A DNA stretch of 16,070 bases, from NCBI GenBank assembly GCA_023392115.1, contig JAEVZT010000594.1, positions 1 to 16,070 on the forward strand, read 5' to 3'. Below the pieces are notes generated by a model. That model saw nothing but the letters and a program-made list of their open reading frames with translations, was not told where the DNA came from and ran no database searches. The stretch's first letter is position 1; every line of letters starts with the position of its first letter. Position numbers and translations under genes: made by a program. Positions 1 through 6,995 of this stretch are shown here, in pieces. This stretch comes from Chloroflexota bacterium (lineage in GTDB: Bacteria > Chloroflexota > Anaerolineae > Aggregatilineales > Phototrophicaceae).

Positions 1-467
1 TGATGACGAAAATACAGGCGGCGCAGCTCGCCAGCCGCAGCGGTGTGACAACCGTCATCGCCAGCGGGGACGATCCCGACACGCTCGAACGAATCATGAA
101 GGGCGAGCCGGTCGGCACGCGCTTTGACCCGACAGCCAGCCCGCTCGAGAGCCGCAAGCGCCGCCTGCTGATGGAAAAGACGCGCGGCGCTGTCCGTGTC
201 GACGGCGGCGCGGCGCGGATGCTGCTCAACGGCGGCGCGAGCCTCCTGCCGGTCGGCATCACCGATGTTGAGCGCGACTTCGAACGCGGCGAAACGATCT
301 CGGTCATCGCGCCCGACGGCAGCGAGATCGCGCACGGCTTAACCAGCTATGACAGCGAGGCGGTGCGCAAATTGCGCGGGCTGAAAAGCGCGCAGATCGT
401 CGAAACGCTCGGCTACAGTTACGGCGACGCGGTGATTCACCGCAATAATATGGTATTGTTGAGGTGA
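1..467 (+). CDS. proB: Glutamate 5-kinase, C-terminal part (partial)
   Basis: Glutamate 5-kinase phosphorylates glutamate with ATP, the first step of proline synthesis in the cytoplasm. The window opens inside the gene. The first visible residues ([15 protein letters not shown]) match the end of the kinase domain, the GGMxTK-type segment that precedes the conserved TKIQAA stretch. The kinase part ends near GTRF (about residue 39-42). From about residue 70 the sequence fits a PUA domain ([31 protein letters not shown]), so this is the long, two-domain form of the enzyme. The first ATG (position 3) is internal to the protein, not a start. The TGA stop at 465-467 lies just upstream of the preferred proA start, so the two genes form an operon. 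Confident, because the PUA tail and the adjoining proA agree. Confidence 0.95.
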   Translation, partial: MTKIQAAQLASRSGVTTVIASGDDPDTLERIMKGEPVGTRFDPTASPLESRKRRLLMEKTRGAVRVDGGAARMLLNGGASLLPVGITDVERDFERGETISVIAPDGSEIAHGLTSYDSEAVRKLRGLKSAQIVETLGYSYGDAVIHRNNMVLLR

Positions 468-484
468 GCAAAGGATATTTCGAC

Positions 485-1747
485 ATGAACATGACTGAAC
501 TGGGACAGCGCGCCAAAGCGGCTGCCGTCCTTTTAGGGCGCGCGCCGACTGACGTCAAGAATCAGGCGCTGCTGGCTATCGCCGACGCGCTGGAAGCCAA
601 CGCCGGTTCGATCCTGAGCGCTAACCGGCTCGACCTCGACGACGGTCAGGCGAAGGGCTTGAGCGCCGCCATGCTTGACCGCCTGAGCCTGTTCGACCGC
701 CTCGGCGCGATCGCCGCTGACGTGCGCAAGATCGCCGAACTGCCCGACCCGGTCGGCAAGGTGTTTGAGGCGCGGACGCTGCCGAACGGTTTGCAGGTGT
801 CGAAGCGGCGCACGCCGCTCGGCGTCCTCGGCGTGATCTATGAAGCGCGACCGAACGTGACTGTCGATGTCGCGGCGCTGGCGCTCAAGAGCGGCAACGC
901 CGTTATTCTGCGCGGCGGCTCGGAAACCTTTCGCTCCAATATGGCGATCGTCAAGGTGCTGCGCGAAGCACTCGCCCCGTTTAGCGAGTACATCCCAGCC
1001 GACGCGATCCTGTACATCGAAAGCCCTGACCGGCGCTATGTCGAGGAAATGCTCAAGCTGCACCAGTACATTGACATGATCATCCCGCGCGGCGGCAACA
1101 AACTGCACATGTTCTGCCGCGAGAACAGCCTGATCCCGGTCATCACCGGCGGCATCGGCGTCTGTCATCTGTACGTCGACGAGACGGCAGACCTCGACGA
1201 GGCGCTTGAGATCATCCACAACGCCAAGGTTCAGCGCCCTTCGGTCTGCAACGCGCTCGAAGTGGCGCTGGTACACGAGAAAGTCGCTGAACAGTTCCTG
1301 CCGCGCGTCGTCGAACGGCTCGGCGCGTCGGGCGTCAGCTTCCGCGCCGAACCAACCGCACTCAACACCCTTAACGGGAACGCCGACGATCGAGTGCAGC
1401 CGGCGCAGGAAGGCGACTTCGATACCGAATGGCTGGCGCTGATCCTGAGCCTGAAGGTCGTCGGCGGGCTTGAAGCCGCCATCGATCACATCCGCCAGCA
1501 CAGCACCGGGCATTCCGACGGCATCCTGACGCGGGATATGGACAATGCCGCGCGCTTTGTCGACGAGGTTGACTCGGCGGCAGTTTACGTCAACGCCAGC
1601 ACGCGCTTCACCGACGGCGGGCAGTTGGGGCTTGGCGCGGAAATCGCCGTCAGCACGCAGAAGTTGCACGCGCGCGGACCGATGGCGCTTGAAGAACTGA
1701 CGACGTACAAATGGGTCATCATCGGCGAAGGTCACGTGCGTCCGTAA
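485..1747 (+). CDS. proA: Gamma-glutamyl phosphate reductase
   Basis: This enzyme reduces gamma-glutamyl phosphate with NADPH to glutamate semialdehyde, the second step of proline synthesis. It acts on the product of the proB gene just upstream. The protein has the aldehyde-dehydrogenase-like fold signature of ProA: the [17 protein letters not shown] segment, the ILRGGSE segment, the IIPRGG segment and the catalytic cysteine in [11 protein letters not shown] (Cys255 when counted from position 485). The frame is open from a GTG at 464 that overlaps the proB stop. The ATG at 485 is preferred because AAAGGA at 470-475 lies 9 bases before it and the resulting 420 residues fit the usual family length. 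A further ATG at 491 is also possible. The gene ends with TAA and is followed by a heptad inverted-repeat element. Confidence 0.96.
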   Translation: MNMTELGQRAKAAAVLLGRAPTDVKNQALLAIADALEANAGSILSANRLDLDDGQAKGLSAAMLDRLSLFDRLGAIAADVRKIAELPDPVGKVFEARTLPNGLQVSKRRTPLGVLGVIYEARPNVTVDVAALALKSGNAVILRGGSETFRSNMAIVKVLREALAPFSEYIPADAILYIESPDRRYVEEMLKLHQYIDMIIPRGGNKLHMFCRENSLIPVITGGIGVCHLYVDETADLDEALEIIHNAKVQRPSVCNALEVALVHEKVAEQFLPRVVERLGASGVSFRAEPTALNTLNGNADDRVQPAQEGDFDTEWLALILSLKVVGGLEAAIDHIRQHSTGHSDGILTRDMDNAARFVDEVDSAAVYVNASTRFTDGGQLGLGAEIAVSTQKLHARGPMALEELTTYKWVIIGEGHVRP

Positions 1748-1763
1748 GGGCAGCGCACGTAGA

Positions 1764-1845
1764 CAGTAATCAGTTGACAGTTCACAGTAAGAACGGTTCT
1801 CTTTTCTTTAACTGTGAACTGTCTACTGTCTACTGTAAACTAGTT
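1764..1845. repeat. Heptad inverted-repeat element, copy A
   Basis: The left half has CAGT at 1764, 1771, 1778 and 1785, an exact 7-bp period with variable positions 5-7. The right half has ACTG at 1811, 1818, 1825 and 1832, again every 7 bp, with a decayed unit at 1839. The halves are reverse complements: 1776-1788 pairs perfectly with 1811-1823 (13 bp), and the match continues outward with one mismatch. The spacer contains a smaller dyad, agaac-g-gttct, at 1790-1800. It lies between proA and the lipid kinase gene. The element has no coding potential. It could act as a terminator-like or RNA-stabilising hairpin, or be a mobile short repeat; there is no strong T run. Confidence 0.8.
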
Positions 1846-1898
1846 ACGATGTCCTCCAGAATCGGATTCTTGCGCCGCGCAACCCAAAGAACAACGCA

Positions 1899-2810
1899 AT
1901 GTCGAAAACACTCATCATCGTTAACCCTCATGCCGGCAGCGGGCGCGCGTGGCGCGTCTGGCGTGAGTTGGAATCAACCCTGTGGCAGCGCCTCGGCGAC
2001 CTGATTGTCGTCATCACCAAGAACCCTGCCGAAGTCACGCACCACATCACCGAAGCCTATAACGTCGGCGTCCGTCAGGTCATCTCGATCGGCGGCGACG
2101 GGACGAATCACGCGCTCGTGAACACGCTCGTCGCCTTCAACCGCCAGCAGGCGAGCGGCGACCCGATGATCTACGGCAACATCGCCATCGGGACGGGACA
2201 CGATTTCGCGCGTGGACAAAATATCCCCGTCCGCGACCTGAAAGAGATCACCGACTGGATCGTCCGCGCCGAACCGAAGCCGACCGACATCGGCATGCTG
2301 ACAACCGGCAACACGCGCGAATACTTCCTCAACATCGCCAGCGCCGGGATCGGCGGCGACGTGGCGCAGCGCGTCAACCGCCGAAAAATACGCCGCCCGT
2401 GGACGTTCCTGCAATCGACGATCAACGCTATCGTATCGCACCGCCCGCAGCCGCTGGAAGTCACGCTCGACGGGAAGGCATGGTACGAGGGGCGTGCGTA
2501 TGCGGTCGCCGTCGCCAACGGGACAACCTTCGGGCGCGGAATGAAGATCGCCCCAGACGCGCGAATCGCGGATGGCTTATTCGACGTGGTGCTGATCAAA
2601 GGGGTATCACGGCTGACGGTGCTGGCAGCGCTAAAACGCGTCTACGACGGCACGCACCTGACTCACCCCGCCGTGATGTCCGCGCGCGCCGCTGAAGTCT
2701 TCATCCACAGCCCGCGCGGAAACATCGACATGGAGCTTGACGGAGAATTCGCTTCCGGTCAAGATGTGACCTTCTCGGTGCAGCCGGGGCAATTGCAGAT
2801 GCTGTTATAG
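1899..2810 (+). CDS. Diacylglycerol kinase family lipid kinase (YegS/BmrU/DgkB-like)
   Basis: Proteins of this family transfer phosphate from ATP to a lipid hydroxyl such as diacylglycerol, at the membrane surface. The N-terminal catalytic domain shows the opening IIVNPHAGSGRA, the nucleotide-binding GGDGT motif (residues 65-69) followed by NHALVNTL, and a GTGHDFAR segment (98-105) equivalent to the family GTGNDFAR or GTANDFA. The C-terminal beta domain is visible in FGRGMKIAPDARIADGLFDVVLI and in the final MELDGEF segment. The length of 303 residues is normal. The N-to-H change in the GTGND motif is mild but worth noting. The start ATG is the first that fits the family N-terminus, and no convincing ribosome binding site precedes it. 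The lipid substrate cannot be told from sequence. The next gene follows after about 27 bases, so they may be cotranscribed. Confidence 0.9.
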   Translation: MSKTLIIVNPHAGSGRAWRVWRELESTLWQRLGDLIVVITKNPAEVTHHITEAYNVGVRQVISIGGDGTNHALVNTLVAFNRQQASGDPMIYGNIAIGTGHDFARGQNIPVRDLKEITDWIVRAEPKPTDIGMLTTGNTREYFLNIASAGIGGDVAQRVNRRKIRRPWTFLQSTINAIVSHRPQPLEVTLDGKAWYEGRAYAVAVANGTTFGRGMKIAPDARIADGLFDVVLIKGVSRLTVLAALKRVYDGTHLTHPAVMSARAAEVFIHSPRGNIDMELDGEFASGQDVTFSVQPGQLQMLL

Positions 2811-2837
2811 TTGGTTTTGCAGAAAGGCATGTTCACA

Positions 2838-3287
2838 ATGAGTGATCAGAGGGTACGTGCGTTCTTCCAAGCCTATGAAACACGCGTCAACCGCGCGCTG
2901 AAAGAACAGCCCGAAATCGACATTGAAGGTACAGCCGGCGCATACACGGAATGCTTTATGGAGGCACATCCGGGCGGGGTCATGTGCTTTCAGAATGATG
3001 ACCAGTTCCGCTCGGCTGTTCCGCAGTTGTTTGAGTCCCAACGGCGGCTCGGCGCGAAATCAATGACAATCGCCGACCTAACGCTGACGCCCCTGAACGA
3101 CAACCACACCAGCGTAAAAGTACGATGGAACGCGCATTACCGTCTGCAAGATGGACGCGACATCCGACTCGAACTTGACGAAATCTACTTCGTACAGGTG
3201 CGCGACGGAGAACCGAAAATCTTCGCTTACATCGCAGGGGATCAAGACCAACTCCTCAAAGCGCATGGGGTGATCCCGGCGGAGTAA
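2838..3287 (+). CDS. NTF2-like (SnoaL-type) small protein of unknown role
   Basis: A soluble protein of 149 residues. The pattern of an N-terminal helix (RVRAFFQAYETRVNRAL), a catch-all cone-like middle and alternating beta strands near the end (NHTSVKVRWNAHYRLQDGRDIRLELDEIYFVQVRDGEPKIFAYI) fits the NTF2-like/SnoaL fold. That fold is used by many small enzymes and binding proteins, so no reaction is assigned. The frame is open from a TTG at 2811, and ATGs occur at 2829 and 2838. The ATG at 2838 is preferred because GAAAGG at 2822-2827 lies 10 bases before it, whereas the 2829 ATG would sit almost on top of that site. It ends 20 bases before the stop of the convergent response regulator gene. 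The fold assignment is by pattern only. Confidence 0.7.
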   Translation: MSDQRVRAFFQAYETRVNRALKEQPEIDIEGTAGAYTECFMEAHPGGVMCFQNDDQFRSAVPQLFESQRRLGAKSMTIADLTLTPLNDNHTSVKVRWNAHYRLQDGRDIRLELDEIYFVQVRDGEPKIFAYIAGDQDQLLKAHGVIPAE

Positions 3288-3307
3288 AACGACGGCGTGT
3301 CCGACGG

Positions 3308-3760
3308 CTACTTCGCCGCCGGCTGCACCGTGGGGCGCTCCGGCAGGGTTTCATCTTCCGCGACCGCACCAAGCTTTCGCGTCTGCAGCGTCCGCGCTCT
3401 CGCCGCCAGTTCATACTCTTGGACAAGCTCGACAAGCTCCGACACCGGCAGCGGCTTGGACAGGTAGCCGCTGCACCCCGCCGCCAGACACCGTTCGCGG
3501 TCGCCAACCATCGCGTACGCCGTGACTGCAATGATCGGCGTGTGATGACCGCGCTCACGCAAGATGCGAACGACTTCCAGCCCGCTAATGCTGCCTTCGA
3601 GCTGTAAGTCCATCAGGACGAGGTCGGGCTTGTCCTGCGAAAACTTCTCCAGCGCCATTTCCCCGCTGGTGTAATTGATCACCTCGTGACCGCCCATGCG
3701 CGCGATCCGCTGAAGCAGCGAAATGTTCGCCGGGTTGTCTTCGACGTACATAATCCTCAT
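3308..3760 (-). CDS. Stand-alone response regulator receiver protein (CheY/DivK-like)
   Basis: A single phosphoacceptor domain that relays signals from a histidine kinase. It starts MRIMYVEDN with the acidic pair Glu7-Asp8. The phosphoacceptor is Asp51 in LVLMDLQL, the switch Thr80 is in IIAVTAYAM, and Lys102 is in YLSKPL. The roughly 30 residues after the receiver (AARARTLQT onwards) are polar and contain no recognisable output domain, so the protein must act through a partner. It lies 15 bases downstream of the histidine kinase gene on the same strand, so the two are very probably cotranscribed and functionally paired. A purine-rich GGCGGGGAT lies shortly before its ATG. The target of the pathway is not visible in this window. 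Confidence 0.92.
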   Translation of the reverse strand: MRIMYVEDNPANISLLQRIARMGGHEVINYTSGEMALEKFSQDKPDLVLMDLQLEGSISGLEVVRILRERGHHTPIIAVTAYAMVGDRERCLAAGCSGYLSKPLPVSELVELVQEYELAARARTLQTRKLGAVAEDETLPERPTVQPAAK

Positions 3761-3775
3761 AAACCGTATCCCCGC

Positions 3776-5233
3776 CTAATAATTCGCAACAACCGCCCGT
3801 TCGACAGTTTCAGGTTCGTCCAGTGCCAGCTCATCTTGCCCGGCGTAAGGCTGAAGCACGAAGAAGAACGTGCTGCCCTCTCCCGGCTTGCTCTCTGCCC
3901 AGATGCGACCGCCCATGAGCGTCAGCAGTTGACGGCAGATCGCCAAACCCAAGCCAGCGCCCGAACGCGGGTCGCGCCCCGCTCCGCCCGCCTGCTTGAA
4001 CTCCTCGAAGATCACGTCAAGGTTGTCTTCAGAGATACCGATGCCAGTGTCGGCGAGGGCGAAACAAACCCCCTCGTCCATCTCACGCACCGTCAGCGTG
4101 ATTGTACCGCGTTCGGTGAACTTGGCGGCGTTGCTGTACAGGTTGAGCAGCACCTGACGCACGCGCGCCTCGTCCGCCCACACGGACGGCAGCGAAGGCG
4201 GCACATCCGCTTTCAGATGGATTGGCTTGCCGCCCAGCAGCCCCGCAGCCGTCGAGAGCGCCATGTTGATGACACGCGGCAGTTCAACCTGTTCCATGCG
4301 AATGTCGAGCTTACCCGCGTCGACTTTCGCCAGATCGAGGATGTCATTGATCAGGCTGAGAAGCTGCTTGCCGCTCGAAAAAATCTGCTGCAAGTCGGCT
4401 TCGTAGGCGGGAGGCAGCTTGACATCATCATACATCACCGGGAACTTGAGCATCGTCTCGCTGAAGCCGATGATCGCGTTGAGCGGCGTCCGCAGTTCGT
4501 GGCTCATATTCGCGAGGAATTGACCGCGAAAGTGCTTGGCTTCTTCGGCGGCGGCGCGGGCGGCGTCGAGTTCGCGGTTCGCTTCCTGAAGGCGCTCGCT
4601 CAAGGCGCTGGCGCGGATGAAGCTGCGCTCCAGTTCCTGACGGCTGTCGAAGAGTTCGCCGGCAACGCGCCGCTCGCGCTGGTAGTTTTCAAGCGCCCAT
4701 TCGGCGATCTGGTACAGGTCGCCCGTCACCTGCATGGCGATGACCGCGCCGACGATCGTCATCGCAATCGCTGCCACCTGCGGCAGCCCGAAGAAGCTCA
4801 TGCCGCCAAGCGTGAGCGCCGGGACGAAGGCAATGCACAGGCTCGAAGCCAGCCCGAACAAGATCGTGTTCGTGGGCGGCAGCAGCAAACCGATGACGAA
4901 GGTCAGCAGGGCGTAGAAGAACGACCATACGCTCAACGTTTCGCCGTCGCTGATCGCCAGAATCATCGTCAAGGAGATGAACGCTGACAGGATGTAGACC
5001 CATGCCGCGTTGTTATAGCGATCACGTACGAGCAGGAAGCGCGTCCCGATCGCGCCGAAAACCATCACCACAACCGGGATGAGCGGCAGGAGGGCATCCA
5101 CCTTTCGCAGCATGCCGATGTTGATGACGACCCAGCCAAGGACTACCATCGCGCCGAGCGTGAAGCGCCACAGCAGCTTCAACCGATCACGTTTGACTTC
5201 CGTTGCGAAATCCCGGTTCGAAGGTACGTTCAT
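3776..5233 (-). CDS. Membrane sensor histidine kinase
   Basis: This is a membrane-bound two-component kinase of 485 residues. Residues 21-168 hold about six hydrophobic segments joined by short loops, with no large extracellular sensor domain. The stimulus may therefore be sensed within or at the membrane. Residues 180-240 are charged, Ala- and Glu-rich and probably a coiled coil. The HisKA dimerisation domain follows, with the phosphoacceptor His245 in NMSHELRTPLNAIIGFSE. The ATPase domain has the N box (NLYSNAAKFT, Asn364 and Asn368), the G1 box (DTGIGI, 395-400), an F-box-like IFEEFKQA and the G2 box (GAGLGLAI, 425-432). All catalytic motifs are present. The receiver gene downstream is the probable partner. 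Upstream is an intergenic region shared with the divergent E2 gene. The signal sensed is unknown. Confidence 0.93.
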   Translation of the reverse strand: MNVPSNRDFATEVKRDRLKLLWRFTLGAMVVLGWVVINIGMLRKVDALLPLIPVVVMVFGAIGTRFLLVRDRYNNAAWVYILSAFISLTMILAISDGETLSVWSFFYALLTFVIGLLLPPTNTILFGLASSLCIAFVPALTLGGMSFFGLPQVAAIAMTIVGAVIAMQVTGDLYQIAEWALENYQRERRVAGELFDSRQELERSFIRASALSERLQEANRELDAARAAAEEAKHFRGQFLANMSHELRTPLNAIIGFSETMLKFPVMYDDVKLPPAYEADLQQIFSSGKQLLSLINDILDLAKVDAGKLDIRMEQVELPRVINMALSTAAGLLGGKPIHLKADVPPSLPSVWADEARVRQVLLNLYSNAAKFTERGTITLTVREMDEGVCFALADTGIGISEDNLDVIFEEFKQAGGAGRDPRSGAGLGLAICRQLLTLMGGRIWAESKPGEGSTFFFVLQPYAGQDELALDEPETVERAVVANY

Positions 5234-5356
5234 AAAGACCCTGACACTATTTCTACAAATGCAGTTGACCTATTGTCGCCTGTAACAATTTCGGTACACA
5301 CTTAAGATCGCGTTTTTTGGGAGAAATTCACAAACTTCCTGCATTCAGACGCTTTG

Positions 5357-5369
5357 CACGAAAATCGTG
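5357..5369. promoter_or_regulatory. Small palindrome in the divergent control region (possible operator)
   Basis: The sequence cacga-aaa-tcgtg is a perfect 5-bp inverted repeat with a 3-bp spacer. It lies in the 284-bp intergenic region between the histidine kinase gene (minus strand) and the E2 gene (plus strand). The arms are short, and such a dyad can occur by chance. It is listed only because it sits about 55 bases upstream of the best -10 box for the E2-E3 operon. No regulator is proposed. Confidence 0.2.
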
Positions 5370-5420
5370 AAGTCAGCGCGCGGCGAGGTTGTCCAACTGC
5401 CACCGTGCAGCTTCGCCCCG

Positions 5421-5430
5421 TGCTATAATG
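5421..5430 (+). promoter_or_regulatory. Probable extended -10 promoter for the E2-E3 operon
   Basis: A perfect TATAAT (5424-5429) is preceded by TGC, giving an extended -10 element on the plus strand. No acceptable -35 box was found at 16-18 bases spacing, which is tolerated in extended -10 promoters. Transcription would begin near 5436, leaving a leader of about 80 bases before the E2 start at 5518. The same TGCTATAATG string occurs in the infC promoter, which supports its being a housekeeping promoter in this genome. Confidence 0.6.
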
Positions 5431-5517
5431 ACTTCATCACAAACCAGATTACATGACACGCGCAGTTGACGATCGCCTCACCGTTCTCCGCAGAAACGGC
5501 GCGACAAAGGAGCAGCC

Positions 5518-5859
5518 ATGCCTACAAATGTCATCATGCCGCAGCTCGGCGAAAGCGTGGACGAAGGCACGATCAGCCGCTGGCTCAAGCACGAGGGCGA
5601 TCCGGTGCGGGAAGATGAGCCACTCCTCGAAGTCAGCACCGACAAGGTCGATACTGAAGTCCCCGCCCCCGCCGGCGGCGTGCTCCTCAAGGTCTACGTG
5701 CAGCAGGGGCAGACCGTTGAGCGCGGGGCGATTCTGGCGGCGATCGGTCAGCCGGGCGAACAGCTCGCGGGCGGTGACAGCGGCGTCGAACAAGCCGCGC
5801 CCGTGCCAGCCGCCCAGCCGGTTGCCGAAGCTGTGACCGACGCCGTCGAGGGAGTCTAG
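5518..5859 (+). CDS. 2-oxoacid dehydrogenase E2, lipoyl-domain half, ended by an in-frame TAG
   Basis: This segment encodes the N-terminal lipoyl domain of a dihydrolipoamide acyltransferase (E2), the swinging arm that carries acyl groups between the E1, E2 and E3 active sites. The domain opens with [15 protein letters not shown] and has the lipoylated lysine in STDKVDTE (Lys43). It is complete at about residue 77 (ILAAIGQ). The rest (residues 78-113) is an Ala/Pro/Val/Glu-rich linker typical of E2. The start ATG is supported by AAAGGAG at 5506-5512, 5 bases upstream. The frame stops at TAG (5857-5859) and then continues open in the same frame into the E3-binding and catalytic domains. The 113-residue product is therefore either a free lipoyl protein, or the first part of an E2 that is broken, misread in the assembly, or translated by read-through. 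Confidence 0.88.
   Translation: MPTNVIMPQLGESVDEGTISRWLKHEGDPVREDEPLLEVSTDKVDTEVPAPAGGVLLKVYVQQGQTVERGAILAAIGQPGEQLAGGDSGVEQAAPVPAAQPVAEAVTDAVEGV
5857..5859 (+). other. In-frame amber codon inside the E2 linker
   Basis: TAG sits in phase with both the lipoyl half (from 5518) and the catalytic half (to 6816). Translated through, the junction reads EGV-stop-VEYGWHVTPVVARM, which resumes exactly where the E3-binding domain begins (HVTPVVARMAAEHN). No frameshift is needed, and a single base change (for example CAG or GAG to TAG) explains the break. TAG also ends the lipid kinase, lpdA, infC and rplT frames in this window, so it is an ordinary stop codon here and general recoding is unlikely. Confidence 0.85.
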
Positions 5860-5877
5860 GTCGAGTACGGCTGGCAT

Positions 5878-6816
5878 GTGACGCCGGTCGTCGCGCGGAT
5901 GGCGGCGGAACACAACCTCGACCTGTCGCAAGTTCCCGGCACGGGGCGCGAAGGGCGCGTCACCAAGCGCGATGTCGAAGCGTACCTCGAACGCCATCAG
6001 AAAGCGCCCGAACAGCCTGCCTCGGTGCAGGCGCCCCTGAACGGCGCCATTCCGGAAGCGCCGGAAACGATGCAGCCCGCATCCGCCGCAGCGCCAGCAC
6101 AACCCGCACCGCCCGCGCTGCCCGGCGATGTCCTGCCGCTGACCGCCATGCGCCGCGCGATCGCCGAGCACATGGTCAGGAGCAAGCACACCTCGCCGCA
6201 CGTCACGACGATCTTCGAGATCGACATGTCGGCGGTGCTCGCACACCGTTCGGCACACAAGGCAGATTACGAGCGGCAGGGCGTCAACCTGACGCTGACC
6301 GCCTATTTCGTCGCCGCGGCTGTCGAAGCCCTGCGCGCCGTCCCCCTGCTGAATGCTCAGTGGCGCGACGACGGCATCCTGTTACACAAGGCGATCAACA
6401 TCGGCATGGCGGTCGCGCTCGACGAGGGCTTGATCGTTCCGGTCATCAAGAACGCGCAGGATTACAATCTGCTCGGGCTGGCGCGAATCGTTAACGAACT
6501 GGCGACGCGGGCGCGCGGCAAGCAGTTGAAGCCGGACGAAGTTAAGGACGGCACGTTCACGATCACCAATCACGGCGTCAGCGGCAGCATCGTCGCCATG
6601 CCGATCATCAACCAGCCGCAGGTCGGCATCCTCGGCGTCGGCATGCTCGAAAAGCGCGTCAAGGTGAACACCGACGCGAACGGGAACGACAGCATTGCTA
6701 TCCGCCCGTGCGTCTACGCCTCGCTGACGTTCGATCACCGCGTGGCAGACGGCGCGACCGCAGACGCGTTCATGCAAACTGTTAAGCGCGGGCTAGAAGA
6801 ATGGAAAATGAGTTAA
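5878..6816 (+). CDS. 2-oxoacid dehydrogenase E2, E3-binding and catalytic half
   Basis: This segment carries the remaining E2 domains. The peripheral subunit (E3)-binding domain is HVTPVVARMAAEHNLDLSQ through VTKRDVEAYL (about residues 1-38 here). A Pro/Ala-rich linker follows to about residue 82, then the acyltransferase domain from LTAMRRAIAEHMVRSK to the end. The catalytic motif DHRVADG is intact, with His287 and Asp291 counted from the GTG at 5878. The frame is open from 5860, directly after the TAG. The only candidate start near the domain boundary is this GTG, which has no recognisable ribosome binding site, so independent initiation looks weak. Joined to the upstream half it would make a protein of about 432 residues, the normal size for a one-lipoyl E2. 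The acyl substrate (pyruvate, 2-oxoglutarate or branched-chain) cannot be decided here. The stop TAA directly abuts a heptad repeat. Confidence 0.9.
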   Translation: MTPVVARMAAEHNLDLSQVPGTGREGRVTKRDVEAYLERHQKAPEQPASVQAPLNGAIPEAPETMQPASAAAPAQPAPPALPGDVLPLTAMRRAIAEHMVRSKHTSPHVTTIFEIDMSAVLAHRSAHKADYERQGVNLTLTAYFVAAAVEALRAVPLLNAQWRDDGILLHKAINIGMAVALDEGLIVPVIKNAQDYNLLGLARIVNELATRARGKQLKPDEVKDGTFTITNHGVSGSIVAMPIINQPQVGILGVGMLEKRVKVNTDANGNDSIAIRPCVYASLTFDHRVADGATADAFMQTVKRGLEEWKMS

Positions 6817-6963
6817 CAGTTATCGGTAGACAGTTCACACTTAGGACGAAAAGAGGTTTACAGTTGTCAGTTAGCAGTAAGCAGTAGGCACAATTCATCC
6901 TTCTTTTACTGTGAACTGTGAACTGTCTACTGTGAACTCTCTTTCGTAAACTGTATACTCTGT
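6817..6963. repeat. Heptad inverted-repeat element, copy B
   Basis: The element begins at the base after the E2 stop. CAGT or near matches occur at 6817, 6824 (CGGT), 6831 and 6838 (CACT). A second left-type block has CAGT at 6861, 6868, 6875 and 6882. The right half has ACTG at 6908, 6915, 6922 and 6929, with decayed or further units at 6936, 6950 and 6957. All fall on a 7-bp period within each block. Bases 6826-6839 and 6917-6930 are perfect 14-bp reverse complements. The element separates E2 from lpdA inside what should be one operon, so it would be transcribed and could fold into a long hairpin between the two cistrons. Confidence 0.8.
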
Positions 6964-6995
6964 CCACCAACGTTACAAGCTCAGGAGCTATGTGA

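Noticed and set aside
533..1735. Long open frame antisense to proA (400 codons)
   Set aside because: It is a by-product of GC-rich codon use in proA. Its translation is Arg/Val/Asp-rich with no family motif, while proA is certain.
1858..1870. Palindrome agaatc-g-gattct upstream of the lipid kinase gene
   Set aside because: It is a perfect 6-bp dyad but with a 1-base spacer and no promoter nearby; there was too little to call an operator.
1711..2004. Open frame running through heptad copy A into the lipid kinase gene
   Set aside because: It crosses a hairpin repeat and overlaps the kinase out of frame, with no family resemblance.
3686..4987. Long open frame antisense to the histidine kinase (433 codons)
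   Set aside because: The translation is rich in Arg, His and Gln without any domain. The opposite strand carries all histidine kinase motifs.
5857..5859. Genome-wide reassignment of TAG
   Set aside because: TAG ends the lipid kinase, lpdA, infC and rplT frames at the expected family lengths, so it is a normal stop here.
6817..6963. CRISPR-like repeat array
   Set aside because: The period is 7 bp with no spacers, and the halves are inverted; this is not CRISPR architecture.
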